A stretch of DNA of 64,000 nucleotides from JAJYTL01 sp046705265 (GTDB taxonomy: Bacteria > Pseudomonadota > Alphaproteobacteria > Ferrovibrionales > Ferrovibrionaceae), in the NCBI GenBank assembly GCA_046705265.1, contig JBJKQL010000067.1:19521-83520 (forward strand), given 5' to 3'. Below the pieces are notes generated by a model. It did not search any database and had not been told where the DNA came from. It saw nothing but the letters and a program-made list of their open reading frames with translations. How positions within the stretch are numbered: position 1 is the stretch's first letter; every line of letters starts with the position of its first letter. This document shows, in pieces, positions 44,609 through 53,245 of this stretch. The position numbers and the translations under genes were made by a program.

Positions 44609-45937
44609 ATGACGTTTCCTGACGCCCTTTTGGGCTCCGGTATTATCGATGGCCTCGATAAGGTCGAACGCGCATCGCGCGACGAGATTCAATCATTGCA
44701 ACGTGAACGTCTTGCCTGGTCGCTTCGGCACGCTTACGAAAATGTCGCGTTTCACCGACGGAAATTCGCCGCGACAGGCGTTCATCCGTCTGACTTTCGA
44801 GAGCTTTCAGACCTGGCAAAATTTCCATTCATGACCAAGAAAGATCTCAGAGAGAATTATCCCTTCGGCCTGTTCGCCGTGCGGCAGGAAAATCTCGCTC
44901 GCATCCACGCCTCGTCAGGTACAACGGGTAAGCCGACCGTCGTCGGTTATACCAAGGCCGATGTCGATATGTGGGCCGATGTGATGGCTCGCTCAATTCG
45001 TGCCGCGGGCGGGCGCTCGGGCATGACCGTGCATGTGGCCTATGGCTATGGTCTTTTCACCGGGGGGCTTGGGGCTCATTACGGTGCCGAGCGACTAGGC
45101 TGTACTGTTGTGCCAATGTCGGGTGGGATGACCGAGCGTCAGGTCCAGCTCATCACAGACTTCAAACCTGATATCATCATGGTGACGCCAAGCTATATGC
45201 TGGCGATGCTGGACGGCTTTGTCGCTGCTGGTATTGACCCACGCGCCAGTTCGCTCAAGTTCGGTATCTTCGGAGCTGAACCTTGGACCAACGCGATGCG
45301 CCATGAGATTGAGCGAGCCTTCGATCTGGTTGCCACCGATATCTACGGCCTCTCCGAAGTAATCGGTCCGGGTGTTGCACAGGAATGCATTGAAACCAAG
45401 GATGGCCTCCATATCTGGGAAGATCACTTCCTACCGGAGATCATCGATCCGGAGACCGGTAAAGTCTTGCCCGAGGGGGAGCTTGGCGAGCTGGTATTCA
45501 CCTCACTCACCAAGGAGGCCTTTCCCGTTATCCGGTATCGGACCGGCGATCTTACCTATCTCCTGCCGGGAACTGCGAGGCCCGGTATGCGGCGCATGGC
45601 GAAAGTCACTGGTCGCACCGACGACATGATCATTCTTCGAGGAGTCAACGTATTCCCGACTCAGATCGAAGAAGCCCTGTTGGCGACCAATTGGTGCGCC
45701 GGCCATTTTCAGATTGAGCTCACGCGGCAGGGCAGAATGGATGAGATGACGATTCGAGCTGAAGCGCGCGGCGAATACTGGAACGAGAGCGGATTGCCGC
45801 AACATGCCGAACGGCTGATCGCCCATGTCAAGGGAACCATCGGCGTTACGGCCCGGGTGGTCATCCAAGGCCCGGGAACAATCGAGCGTTCGCTCGGAAA
45901 GGCACGTCGCGTGGTGGACAAGCGGCCGAAGGGCTGA
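44609..45937 (+). CDS. paaK: Phenylacetate-CoA ligase
   Basis: This is a 442-residue adenylate-forming ligase that activates phenylacetate with ATP and CoA, the first step of the pathway. It has the AMP-binding SSGTTGKPTVVGYT, YGYGLFTGGLGAHYG, TDIYGLSEVIGPGVAQEC, RYRTGDLTYL and the C-terminal RTDDMIILRGVNVFPTQIE. The ATG at 44609 is chosen because AAGGAG sits 9 bases upstream. An ATG at 44600 directly abuts that site. It is convergent with the paaABCDE operon. Confidence 0.95.
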   Translation: MTFPDALLGSGIIDGLDKVERASRDEIQSLQRERLAWSLRHAYENVAFHRRKFAATGVHPSDFRELSDLAKFPFMTKKDLRENYPFGLFAVRQENLARIHASSGTTGKPTVVGYTKADVDMWADVMARSIRAAGGRSGMTVHVAYGYGLFTGGLGAHYGAERLGCTVVPMSGGMTERQVQLITDFKPDIIMVTPSYMLAMLDGFVAAGIDPRASSLKFGIFGAEPWTNAMRHEIERAFDLVATDIYGLSEVIGPGVAQECIETKDGLHIWEDHFLPEIIDPETGKVLPEGELGELVFTSLTKEAFPVIRYRTGDLTYLLPGTARPGMRRMAKVTGRTDDMIILRGVNVFPTQIEEALLATNWCAGHFQIELTRQGRMDEMTIRAEARGEYWNESGLPQHAERLIAHVKGTIGVTARVVIQGPGTIERSLGKARRVVDKRPKG

Positions 45938-45989
45938 CACGGACGATGATACGTCAGCATGATCGGTGGCGGTGTCGGGCTTGTGGCCG

Positions 45990-47129
45990 TTATCTTTGGT
46001 CGAAGTCAACCACGACGTGCTTGCTTGTCGGGCGCGCTTGGCAAGTAAGAACGAATCCCGCTTCCTGTTCCCAAGTCTCAAGAGAATAATTCACCTCCAT
46101 CTGAGCGGTACCTTCCAGCAGACGCGCACGGCATGAGCAACACATGCCGCCCCTGCAGGCGAAGGGCAAGTCCATTCCGGCATGAAGCGCCGCGTCGAGA
46201 ATGGCCTCTCCGTCCGCGACGGAGATTTCCCGCCGTTTGCCGTCTATGATGATTACCGCCGTGTGCGCCGGCGCCGCGGCTGAGGCGGCTTTCGAAGCCG
46301 GCCGCGGCCGGCCGCCAAGAGCAGAGACGAAGCGCTCGACATGAATTCTATGATCGGGAAAACCAAGCGATTTGAGCGTGTCCGTAATCTCTTCGCTCAT
46401 GCTGTCGGGTCCGCATACAAAGGCATGATCAATACTCTCCGCCGGAACCAGAGTGCTGAGGAGGATCCGTGCCTTCACACCATCCAGACGTCCGTTCAGC
46501 ACGGAAATATCTTGCTCTTCCCGACTTAAAACGTGAAAGACAGAGAGTCGCTCTAAAAAACGGTCCTTCAAATCTTCCAAATTCGAGCGAAAAAGGATGT
46601 CACCCGTGGAGCGGTTGCCATAAATGAGAAAGAAACGACTGGCCGGCTCGCGAGCCAGAACGCCACGCAGGATCGACAAAACCGGGGTGATTCCGGAGCC
46701 GGCCGCAAACGCAACGTGAATGCGGCCATCGCCGGGAAAGCCGGCCAGACCGAAACGGCCCGTCGGCGTCATAACGTCTATCTCGTCACCGACCGAGAGT
46801 TTAGCCATGACCCAAGGAGAGAACAGTCCACCCTCCACGCACTTGACCGCAACACGCAACTCTCCGTCATCCGGGCCGGAGCAGATGGAATAGGAGCGCC
46901 GCGCCTCTGCGCCATTTATTGTTGCGCGCAAGGTCAGATACTGACCGGGCGTGAAGGTATAGGCGGAGGAGAGATGCTTTGGGACGAGGAACGCGATCGA
47001 GACGGCGTCGGCGCTTTCACGCCGCACGTCGGCTACGGTGAGGCGGTGGAAGCGTGGCACACCGGCCGCGGGATCTCGAGCCGAGGCAGGAACCACGGCG
47101 GCATTTTCGCCTGATAGATTGTTGGGCAT
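45990..47129 (-). CDS. paaE: Phenylacetyl-CoA epoxidase reductase subunit PaaE
   Basis: This 379-residue flavoprotein reductase passes electrons from NADPH to the diiron epoxidase. The FAD domain has ARRSYSICSGP. The NAD-binding domain has FAAGSGITPVLSILR and HAFVCGPDSM. The C-terminal plant-type ferredoxin domain has CRGGMCCSC and a later LTCQARP cysteine for a [2Fe-2S] cluster. A GTG at 47150 overlapping the paaD end is an alternative start. It is the last gene of the paaABCDE operon. Confidence 0.93.
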   Translation of the reverse strand: MPNNLSGENAAVVPASARDPAAGVPRFHRLTVADVRRESADAVSIAFLVPKHLSSAYTFTPGQYLTLRATINGAEARRSYSICSGPDDGELRVAVKCVEGGLFSPWVMAKLSVGDEIDVMTPTGRFGLAGFPGDGRIHVAFAAGSGITPVLSILRGVLAREPASRFFLIYGNRSTGDILFRSNLEDLKDRFLERLSVFHVLSREEQDISVLNGRLDGVKARILLSTLVPAESIDHAFVCGPDSMSEEITDTLKSLGFPDHRIHVERFVSALGGRPRPASKAASAAAPAHTAVIIIDGKRREISVADGEAILDAALHAGMDLPFACRGGMCCSCRARLLEGTAQMEVNYSLETWEQEAGFVLTCQARPTSKHVVVDFDQR

Positions 47130-47140
47130 AAATCGGCTGC

Positions 47141-47665
47141 CTAATGGCACTTGAAGTAATCAAACGGCTCGCGGCAGGCATTGCACCGCCAGAGGGCCTT
47201 GCAGGCGGTAGAACCGAACCCAGCCACCTCCACCGTATCGGTGGCGCCGCAGTGCGGGCAGGCCACGGTCTCTACGTCAAAGAGGATGTGGCGATGGTGC
47301 ACCTTTTTGGGGGGCGCAATTCCGAATTCTCTCAGTTTGCGCCGGCCTTCCTCGGTTATCCAATCGGTAGTCCAGGCGGGCCACAGAACGGTTCGCACCT
47401 GAACGTCGACGAAGCCGGCTGCGACCAGCGCGCGTTCAATTTCGCAGGCAATGACGTTCATCGCGGGGCAGCCGGAGTAAGTCGGAGTGATGAAGACCTC
47501 GATCCGACCTTGCTCGATGTGAATGTCTCGCAACACACCAAGATCGGCGATAGAGACGACGGGAATCTCAGGATCCGACACGGAACCCACAATTTTCCAT
47601 GCTTTGCCTCGCATCTTCTCGATTGAGTGCCCTGCGTTCGCTTTTCGATTATCGACCGGTTTCAC
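47141..47665 (-). CDS. paaD: Phenylacetyl-CoA epoxidase assembly subunit PaaD
   Basis: This 174-residue protein has an N-terminal MIP18/DUF59-type domain (VGSVSDPEIPVVSIADLGVLRDI, then PTYSGCPAMNVI). The C-terminal zinc-ribbon-like part has CPHCG and CNACREPF. PaaD is thought to help mature the iron centre of the epoxidase. Its start overlaps the paaC end by 4 bases (ATGA). Confidence 0.93.
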   Translation of the reverse strand: MKPVDNRKANAGHSIEKMRGKAWKIVGSVSDPEIPVVSIADLGVLRDIHIEQGRIEVFITPTYSGCPAMNVIACEIERALVAAGFVDVQVRTVLWPAWTTDWITEEGRRKLREFGIAPPKKVHHRHILFDVETVACPHCGATDTVEVAGFGSTACKALWRCNACREPFDYFKCH

Positions 47666-48468
47666 CAGATCGCTCCCGGAAAGGCGCGCTGGATGTATTG
47701 CAGTTCAGTGAGAAGATGGCCAAGGTGTTCGCTGTGGAGTCCTGCACGTCCCCCTTTCTGCATCCAGCCGTCAGCAGGCACCGCAAGCGTAGCACGCCGG
47801 AATACCTCGGAGATGGTTTCGCGCCAATCCTGCCGCAGGGTCTCGGGGGCGATGGCAATGCCTTCCTCGATTACCGCGTGATCGAGGGCATCGGCTTCGA
47901 ACATCTCGGCGGTAAAAGGCCAGAGATCGTTAAGCGCGATGGTGATTCGGTTGTGACTTTCAGTCGTGCCGTCGCCGAGACGGACGACCCATTCCGCGGC
48001 GTGGCGGCGATGATAAGCCATTTCTTTCTCCGCCTTCTCGGCAACACCCGCCAAGATGCGATTGCGTGAGCTACTCGTCGCTCGCCAGTAAGGGGTAGCA
48101 AAGGCAGCATATAGGAATTGTCGTAGGATAGTTTTCGCGAAGTCGCCGTTCGGCTGCTCGACCAGCAGGAGATTCCGATAACCCCGTACGTCGCGGAGAT
48201 AGGCGAAGTCGTCCTCGCCATGGCCGTTTGCCTCGACTTCGCCAGCGTAAGCATAGAGCGCGCGGGCCTGACCGAGAAGATCGAGCCCCATATTGGCGAG
48301 CGCCATCTCCTCTTCCAGCATAGGGGCATGGCCGCACCATTCGGAGAGCCGATGGCCGAGGATCAAAGAATCATCAGCTCGCCGCAGCAGGTAAAGGACA
48401 AGCGGCGTTTCCCTTACCGTTATGGATGTTTCGATCATCGGAAGTTTCTGTTCCAGAGATTCAGTCAC
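47662..48468 (-). CDS. paaC: Phenylacetyl-CoA epoxidase structural subunit PaaC
   Basis: This is a 268-residue helical, ferritin-like protein related to PaaA. LGHRLSEWCGHAPMLEEEMALANMGLDLLGQARALY and EKAEKEMAYHRRHAAEWVVRLGDGT are typical. It is the structural partner of the catalytic PaaA subunit. It lies 30 bases after paaB and overlaps paaD. The second in-frame ATG 10 codons in is a possible alternative start. Confidence 0.93.
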   Translation of the reverse strand: MTESLEQKLPMIETSITVRETPLVLYLLRRADDSLILGHRLSEWCGHAPMLEEEMALANMGLDLLGQARALYAYAGEVEANGHGEDDFAYLRDVRGYRNLLLVEQPNGDFAKTILRQFLYAAFATPYWRATSSSRNRILAGVAEKAEKEMAYHRRHAAEWVVRLGDGTTESHNRITIALNDLWPFTAEMFEADALDHAVIEEGIAIAPETLRQDWRETISEVFRRATLAVPADGWMQKGGRAGLHSEHLGHLLTELQYIQRAFPGAIW

Positions 48469-48498
48469 GCTGTCGCATTCGTCAGGGTCTTCATTCGT

Positions 48499-48786
48499 TC
48501 ACATGTGTCCAACTTCATCCGGCACTTCGTAGAAAGTCGGATGACGGTAGATCTTCGAGGCTGTTGGTTCGAACATCATGCCTTTGTCGATCGGGTCGGA
48601 AGCCGTAATGGCGTTCGACGGAACGACCCAGATCGAAAGTCCCTCGCCGCGCCGCGTGAAGAGATCACGTGCTGCTTGAAGCGCAAGAGTCGCATCCGGA
48701 GCATGCAGCGAGCCGACATGCTTATGACTAAGCCCGTTTCTCGATCGGATAAACACTTCCCAGAGCGGAATCATAAAATTTTCCAA
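48499..48786 (-). CDS. paaB: Phenylacetyl-CoA epoxidase subunit PaaB
   Basis: This is a 95-residue subunit with the family start PLWEVFIRSRNGLSHKHVGSLHAPDA and the end PTFYEVPDEVGHM. It bridges PaaAC heterodimers in the epoxidase complex. It lies 18 bases after paaA. Confidence 0.94.
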   Translation of the reverse strand: MENFMIPLWEVFIRSRNGLSHKHVGSLHAPDATLALQAARDLFTRRGEGLSIWVVPSNAITASDPIDKGMMFEPTASKIYRHPTFYEVPDEVGHM

Positions 48787-48804
48787 GGCAATGCTCCACT
48801 TAGG

Positions 48805-49782
48805 TCAACTGTTGCGCTGCTTTTCAGCATAGGCGCGCGCTGCTTCACGCACCCAGGCGCCATCCTCGTGTGCCTTACGGCGTGCCGCCATGCGGTCGCG
48901 GTTGCAAGGACCGTTGCCGGCGAGGACCTGTTTGAATTCTTCCCAATCGATGTCGCCGAATTCCCAATGTCCGGTCTCGGTATTGAATTTCAAACTCGGA
49001 TCGGGGATTGCGAGACCAAGGTAACGAGCTTGCGGCACAGTGGCATCGACGAATTTCTGGCGCAATTCGTCATTGGAGAAGCGTTTGATCCGCCATCGTG
49101 TGGATGTGTCGGAATTCCGGCTTTCCGCGTCGGGTGGGCCGAACATCATCAGGCATGGCCACCACCAGCGATTCAGCGCGTCCTGCGCCATATCGCGTTG
49201 CGCCGCATTGCCGCGCGAAAGCGTCAGCATGATCTCGAATCCCTGCCGTTGATGGAAGGATTCCTCCTTGCAGACACGGATCATGGCCCGTGCATAGGGG
49301 CCATAGCTGCAGCGGCAAAGCGGGATCTGGTTCATGATCGCGGCGCCATCGACCAGCCAGCCAATGGCGCCGATATCCGCCCAGGTGAGCGTCGGGTAGT
49401 TGAAGATCGAAGAATACTTCGCCGTCCCATAAAGCAGCTGCTCGACGAACTCCTCCCGCGATACGTTCAACGTTTCCGCGGCGGCATAAAGGTATAGGCC
49501 GTGACCGCATTCGTCCTGCACCTTGGCGAGAAGGGCTGCCTTGCGCCGAAGCGAGGGCGCGCGTGTGAGCCAATTGCCCTCGGGCAGCATGCCGACGACT
49601 TCAGAGTGAGCATGCTGAGATATCTGGCGGGTCAGCGTCTTGCGGTACGCCGCCGGCATCCAATCGTTGGGCTCGATGCGCTCCTCCGCATCGATGCGAG
49701 CCTGAAAGCGGGCGAGAAAATTTTGTTCCTCCGCCGGATCTTCTGCCGCCGCTGTCGGCGTGCTGAGCGCTTGCGTATACAT
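48805..49782 (-). CDS. paaA: Phenylacetyl-CoA 1,2-epoxidase catalytic subunit PaaA
   Basis: This 325-residue protein is the diiron catalytic subunit that epoxidises the ring of phenylacetyl-CoA. Iron-ligand motifs are seen in VQDECGHGLYLY and CKEESFHQRQGFE. The ATG at 49782 is chosen because an upstream in-frame TTG at 49806 lies inside the predicted -10 element. It is the first gene of the paaABCDE operon. Confidence 0.95.
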   Translation of the reverse strand: MYTQALSTPTAAAEDPAEEQNFLARFQARIDAEERIEPNDWMPAAYRKTLTRQISQHAHSEVVGMLPEGNWLTRAPSLRRKAALLAKVQDECGHGLYLYAAAETLNVSREEFVEQLLYGTAKYSSIFNYPTLTWADIGAIGWLVDGAAIMNQIPLCRCSYGPYARAMIRVCKEESFHQRQGFEIMLTLSRGNAAQRDMAQDALNRWWWPCLMMFGPPDAESRNSDTSTRWRIKRFSNDELRQKFVDATVPQARYLGLAIPDPSLKFNTETGHWEFGDIDWEEFKQVLAGNGPCNRDRMAARRKAHEDGAWVREAARAYAEKQRNS

Positions 49783-49805
49783 CCGCTTCGTCCCAGAATG
49801 GAACA

Positions 49806-49856
49806 ATTATATATAACAAAAAAGTCTGCATCAATGAACTTCTGTAATATATTGAT
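49806..49856 (-). promoter_or_regulatory. paaABCDE promoter with putative PaaX operator
   Basis: Reading leftward, TTGATG (49829-49834) and a perfect TATAAT (49806-49811) are 17 bases apart. They give a leader of about 17 bases before paaA. An inverted repeat ATCAAT-N15-ATTGAT (49830-49856) overlaps the -35 and is a good candidate for PaaX binding. Confidence 0.55.
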
Positions 49857-49897
49857 TTCGAACAATTTTGAATACGACTGGTGGATGGCGTTGGCGA

Positions 49898-50764
49898 CTA
49901 ACCGCGGAATCGGCGAGAAAGGTGACGCGCGGGTGGAAGCGTACCGTTCTCGTCACGAGCGTTCGCGTCGAGCCAACGCTCCGACGGAACCACGAGTTGG
50001 CGATACAGGTTGGCGCATAGCGCTCTGGCTTGGTCGCCGGGCCAATCCTCAGGCAGAATTTCAGCTGGCAGGATGGGATCACGAAGGATGATTCGCCGGT
50101 ATTCGTGAATAAGAAGTACGCGGGCGGCCAAGGCATCAAGGTCGTTGAGATCGGCATTCTGCTTGAGCGCCGAGCGCATAGGCTCAAAGGCCTTGATGAA
50201 TTCTTGATAGGCATGGCCAATCGTTTCGAGGGGCCAGCTGCGCGCCACGAGAGCACGGAGCATGGGCAGATCGCCGCTTGCTTCAAATTTCAGTGCACTC
50301 TGCGCCGTGCGCGGAATTTCCGAGCCGGCGGGTAAAACCCAAAGACCAGGCGAGGGCGAGCCGAATCCAGCACCCTCAAGGCCGGCACGGGCGGCGTCAC
50401 CTTCCGGTCCGTTGTTGAGCAGAATCAGGTCGACATGTCCGGACCATCGCCGCGGACGAGCGCCGTAAATGTGGTTTGTGGCTTCGGAGAATGTGGTGCA
50501 CCCCTTCTCGGTGAGGCGGTAGAAGCTGTGCCGTCCGATCCTGTTGCGCTTGAGCCAACCATCGGATGCCAGGCGTGACATGGCGGTGCGCACGACACCT
50601 CCGGAGATATGAAGTGCATTGAAGAAGGCGAGCAGCGTACCCAGCCAGACCGAGCCGCCGCGCGGTACGATGGCGTCTCCATACACCGTGATGATGATGG
50701 ACCAGGTACGGGACGGTTCGCCGCGGAGGCGGTCGAGGATCGGGCCGAGGGGAGTTCGCGACAT
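49898..50764 (-). CDS. paaX: Phenylacetate degradation repressor PaaX
   Basis: This 288-residue GntR-like repressor has an N-terminal winged helix (WSIIITVYGDAIVPRGGSVWLGTLLAFF, then VVRTAMSRLASDGWLKRNRIGRHSFY). A central PaaX-type domain and a C-terminal domain (WPLETIGHAYQEFIKAFEPM) follow. PaaX is released from DNA by phenylacetyl-CoA. It lies directly upstream of the paaABCDE promoter on the same strand and should repress it. Confidence 0.92.
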   Translation of the reverse strand: MSRTPLGPILDRLRGEPSRTWSIIITVYGDAIVPRGGSVWLGTLLAFFNALHISGGVVRTAMSRLASDGWLKRNRIGRHSFYRLTEKGCTTFSEATNHIYGARPRRWSGHVDLILLNNGPEGDAARAGLEGAGFGSPSPGLWVLPAGSEIPRTAQSALKFEASGDLPMLRALVARSWPLETIGHAYQEFIKAFEPMRSALKQNADLNDLDALAARVLLIHEYRRIILRDPILPAEILPEDWPGDQARALCANLYRQLVVPSERWLDANARDENGTLPPARHLSRRFRG

Positions 50765-50972
50765 GATTCGATTGATACCTTATCGTGCCGTCGGCGCAAG
50801 CTACTGGTTGAGTGAGGGCGTATCCAAGCAGCGAGCGACCCGAGGCCACTCACCGTCCTTGGCGTCTCGAAAAAGCTATCGCGACAGCGATGATTCGCGC
50901 TCCGCAGTTCTTGTCCCCGGCATTCTGTCCGTGATTCCGCCAAAAGCGAGCCACAAAGAGCGAACGTCCTGA

Positions 50973-51857
50973 TCACATGACTCGCTGATCGCGTCGGAAG
51001 GCGCGAGGCGACTTGCCGACCTGGCGGGTGAAAAAACGCGTAAAATAGGCCGCGTCCGCGAAGCCCAGCGCATAGGCGATGTCTGTGATCGATAGATTGG
51101 AGTAAAGAAGGATACGCTTTGCTTCAAGGACCAAGCGCTGTTCAAGAATGCGCGATGGTGGTTGACCGGCGATGCGGGCGCAGGCGCCGCGCAGCTGAGA
51201 AACGCTGACGCCAAGGGCGGCTGCGTGGCCCGTCACCGGCTCATGCAGGCGGAATCGGTCCTCGATGCGATGGCGAAACCGTGCGACGAGTTCGACCTGA
51301 TGGCCGGGAGCGGGAACATTGATGTCTTGGGCCGCGCCAAGGCGCCGCAATGCGATTACCATCAGCGTAAGCAACCCGGCGTCGGCGGCGGCGCGATGCC
51401 CTGGGGCCGCCCAAGCAAGCTCACGCATCAGTCGAACCATCGTCGTGTTCACCTCGATGTCATCATCCCGATGGAGGTCAATGATCGCTACGGTGCGAAA
51501 CAGGGAACGCAGATCGCGATCGCGTTGGTTGATCTCCTGCAAATAGGTGGAGGCGAAGGTAATTACCGATCCTCGTGACTCGGCCTCCCAGCTGAACCCA
51601 TGCACGACCCCGGCGGGGACAATCATCAGGCATGGCGTCATGAAGCGGCGGTCTTCGGTCTCGACCCGAATTGTTCCGCCGCCCGCGGCGATATGGAAAA
51701 GATGATTAAGTTCGAGATGCGCATGCGGGCGGATTGTCCATTCGCTCGGGCGTGAGCGATCGTCCAAGCTCTCGATATGAACAAAGCGCTCATTAACCGC
51801 GCGATGGGGCTCTCCATAGAGATAAAACCTTGGTATATCAGGATGAAGCGTGGTCAT
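50973..51857 (-). CDS. pobR: AraC-family regulator (PobR-type activator of pobA)
   Basis: This 294-residue protein has an N-terminal cupin (RPHAHLELNHLFHIAAGGGTI, then PAGVVHGF) and a C-terminal double HTH ending SNLSITDIAYALGFADAAYFTRFFTRQVGKSPRAFR. Position and family match AraC-type PobR, which activates pobA in response to 4-hydroxybenzoate. It is divergent from pobA across 147 bases. The effector is inferred from the neighbour. Confidence 0.85.
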   Translation of the reverse strand: MTTLHPDIPRFYLYGEPHRAVNERFVHIESLDDRSRPSEWTIRPHAHLELNHLFHIAAGGGTIRVETEDRRFMTPCLMIVPAGVVHGFSWEAESRGSVITFASTYLQEINQRDRDLRSLFRTVAIIDLHRDDDIEVNTTMVRLMRELAWAAPGHRAAADAGLLTLMVIALRRLGAAQDINVPAPGHQVELVARFRHRIEDRFRLHEPVTGHAAALGVSVSQLRGACARIAGQPPSRILEQRLVLEAKRILLYSNLSITDIAYALGFADAAYFTRFFTRQVGKSPRAFRRDQRVM

Positions 51858-51993
51858 GGATCAAACTGGTCGTATTGTCGTGAATGGCGAATAGTCCAAA
51901 TTTTTTTGACTGTTGTCTATGGTTCTCGGTCCCAATCCCTTTATTTTGAACTAATAACAAGAAGCGAGCTTGCCGCTTAGTGAGCTGGATGAC

Positions 51994-52007
51994 AGGAGGA
52001 TGCCCTG
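51994..52007 (+). promoter_or_regulatory. pobA ribosome-binding site and CTG start
   Basis: A perfect AGGAGG (51994-51999) is followed after 5 bases by CTG (52005-52007), in frame with the conserved PobA N-terminus. The ATG at 52000 is out of frame and meets a stop after seven codons. The first in-frame GTG (52020) lies 20 bases from the ribosome-binding site. Confidence 0.6.
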
Positions 52008-53180
52008 CGTACTCAGGTTGTGATCATTGGAGCTGGCCCGGCGGGCATGTTTCTCGCGCACCTTCTGCGCGCGGGTGGGGTCGATTCCATTGTCCTTGAG
52101 CGGCATGACCGGGATTATGTCGAGGGCCGTGTCCGCGCCGGCGTTCTTGAGCGGACCACTGTTTCAACAATGAAGCAGCTTGGCCTCGACGAGCGCCTGC
52201 GCAGGGAGGGCCTCGTCCATAATGGGATCAATATTGCTGCCGAAGGCGAGCTGTTCCGAATCGACTTTGCGGCGCTGACCGGTGGCTCGACGGTAACGGT
52301 ATACGGCCAGCAGGAAGTCATGCGCGATCTGTTCGACGCGGCCGAACCGCGCCAAATTCCCATCATGTGGCAGGCAGCCGAGGTTACGCCCCACGATATC
52401 GCGAGCAAGCAGCCGTTTGTAACCTGGAAGAAAGACGGTGCGGAAATGCGGCTCGATTGCGATTTCATCGCGGGCTGCGACGGCGATCATGGTATCAGCC
52501 GGGCTTCCGTACCTCCCTCGGTGCTGAAGATCTTCGAGAGGGTCTATCCTTTTGGATGGCTTGGTCTCCTTGCCGACGTACCACCCGCCGACGAAGAACT
52601 CATTTACGCCAACCATTCGCGAGGCTTTGCCTTGGCCTCGATGCGCTCACCCACGCGTAGCCGCTATTATATCCAGTGCTCGCTTAGCGAAAGGATCGAA
52701 AACTGGCCGGACGAGCGCTTCTGGGATGAGGTTTGCCTTAGGCTCGGGCAGAAGGTTGCGCCGAAAGTCACGCGTGGTCCGTCATTCGAAAAATCCATTG
52801 CGCCACTTCGCAGCTCGGTTTGCGAGCCGATGCATCATGGACGTCTCTTTCTCGCCGGTGATGCGGCCCATATCGTTCCGCCAACGGGTGCCAAGGGTTT
52901 GAATTTGGCCGTTTCCGACGTCGTGATGCTGGCGGATGCGTTGACGTCCTACTATCGTACGGGCTCGGCGAGTGCACTTGAAGGATATTCCAAACGCGCT
53001 CTCGCGAGGGTTTGGAAAGCGGAACGCTTCAGTTGGTGGTATACGTCGCTCACGCATCTCTTTTCCAACATGGACGATTTTTCGCGCCGTATACAGGCGG
53101 CCGAACTCGACTACATAAGAACCTCGCCGGTAGCGCAAAGATCGCTGGCCGAGAATTATGTCGGGCTTCCATTGGATTAA
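52005..53180 (+). CDS. pobA: 4-hydroxybenzoate 3-monooxygenase PobA
   Basis: This 391-residue FAD enzyme converts 4-hydroxybenzoate to protocatechuate with NADPH and oxygen. Read from CTG, the N-terminus is (M)RTQVVIIGAGPAGMFLAHLL, which matches the usual family start exactly, where others have ATG. Later motifs are GCDGDHGISR and the FAD-ribityl loop GDAAHIVPPTGAKGLNLA. Without the CTG the protein would start at GTG 52020 and lose the first beta-strand of the Rossmann fold. The length fits the family (about 390-394). PobR lies divergently upstream and pcaHG just downstream. Confidence 0.93.
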   Translation: MRTQVVIIGAGPAGMFLAHLLRAGGVDSIVLERHDRDYVEGRVRAGVLERTTVSTMKQLGLDERLRREGLVHNGINIAAEGELFRIDFAALTGGSTVTVYGQQEVMRDLFDAAEPRQIPIMWQAAEVTPHDIASKQPFVTWKKDGAEMRLDCDFIAGCDGDHGISRASVPPSVLKIFERVYPFGWLGLLADVPPADEELIYANHSRGFALASMRSPTRSRYYIQCSLSERIENWPDERFWDEVCLRLGQKVAPKVTRGPSFEKSIAPLRSSVCEPMHHGRLFLAGDAAHIVPPTGAKGLNLAVSDVVMLADALTSYYRTGSASALEGYSKRALARVWKAERFSWWYTSLTHLFSNMDDFSRRIQAAELDYIRTSPVAQRSLAENYVGLPLD

Positions 53181-53245
53181 GCCGGAGTCCCCGATCAGGC
53201 GGGGGATAGGAAAAAAGAGCATGCAGTTTTACGGAGGAACAGAAG

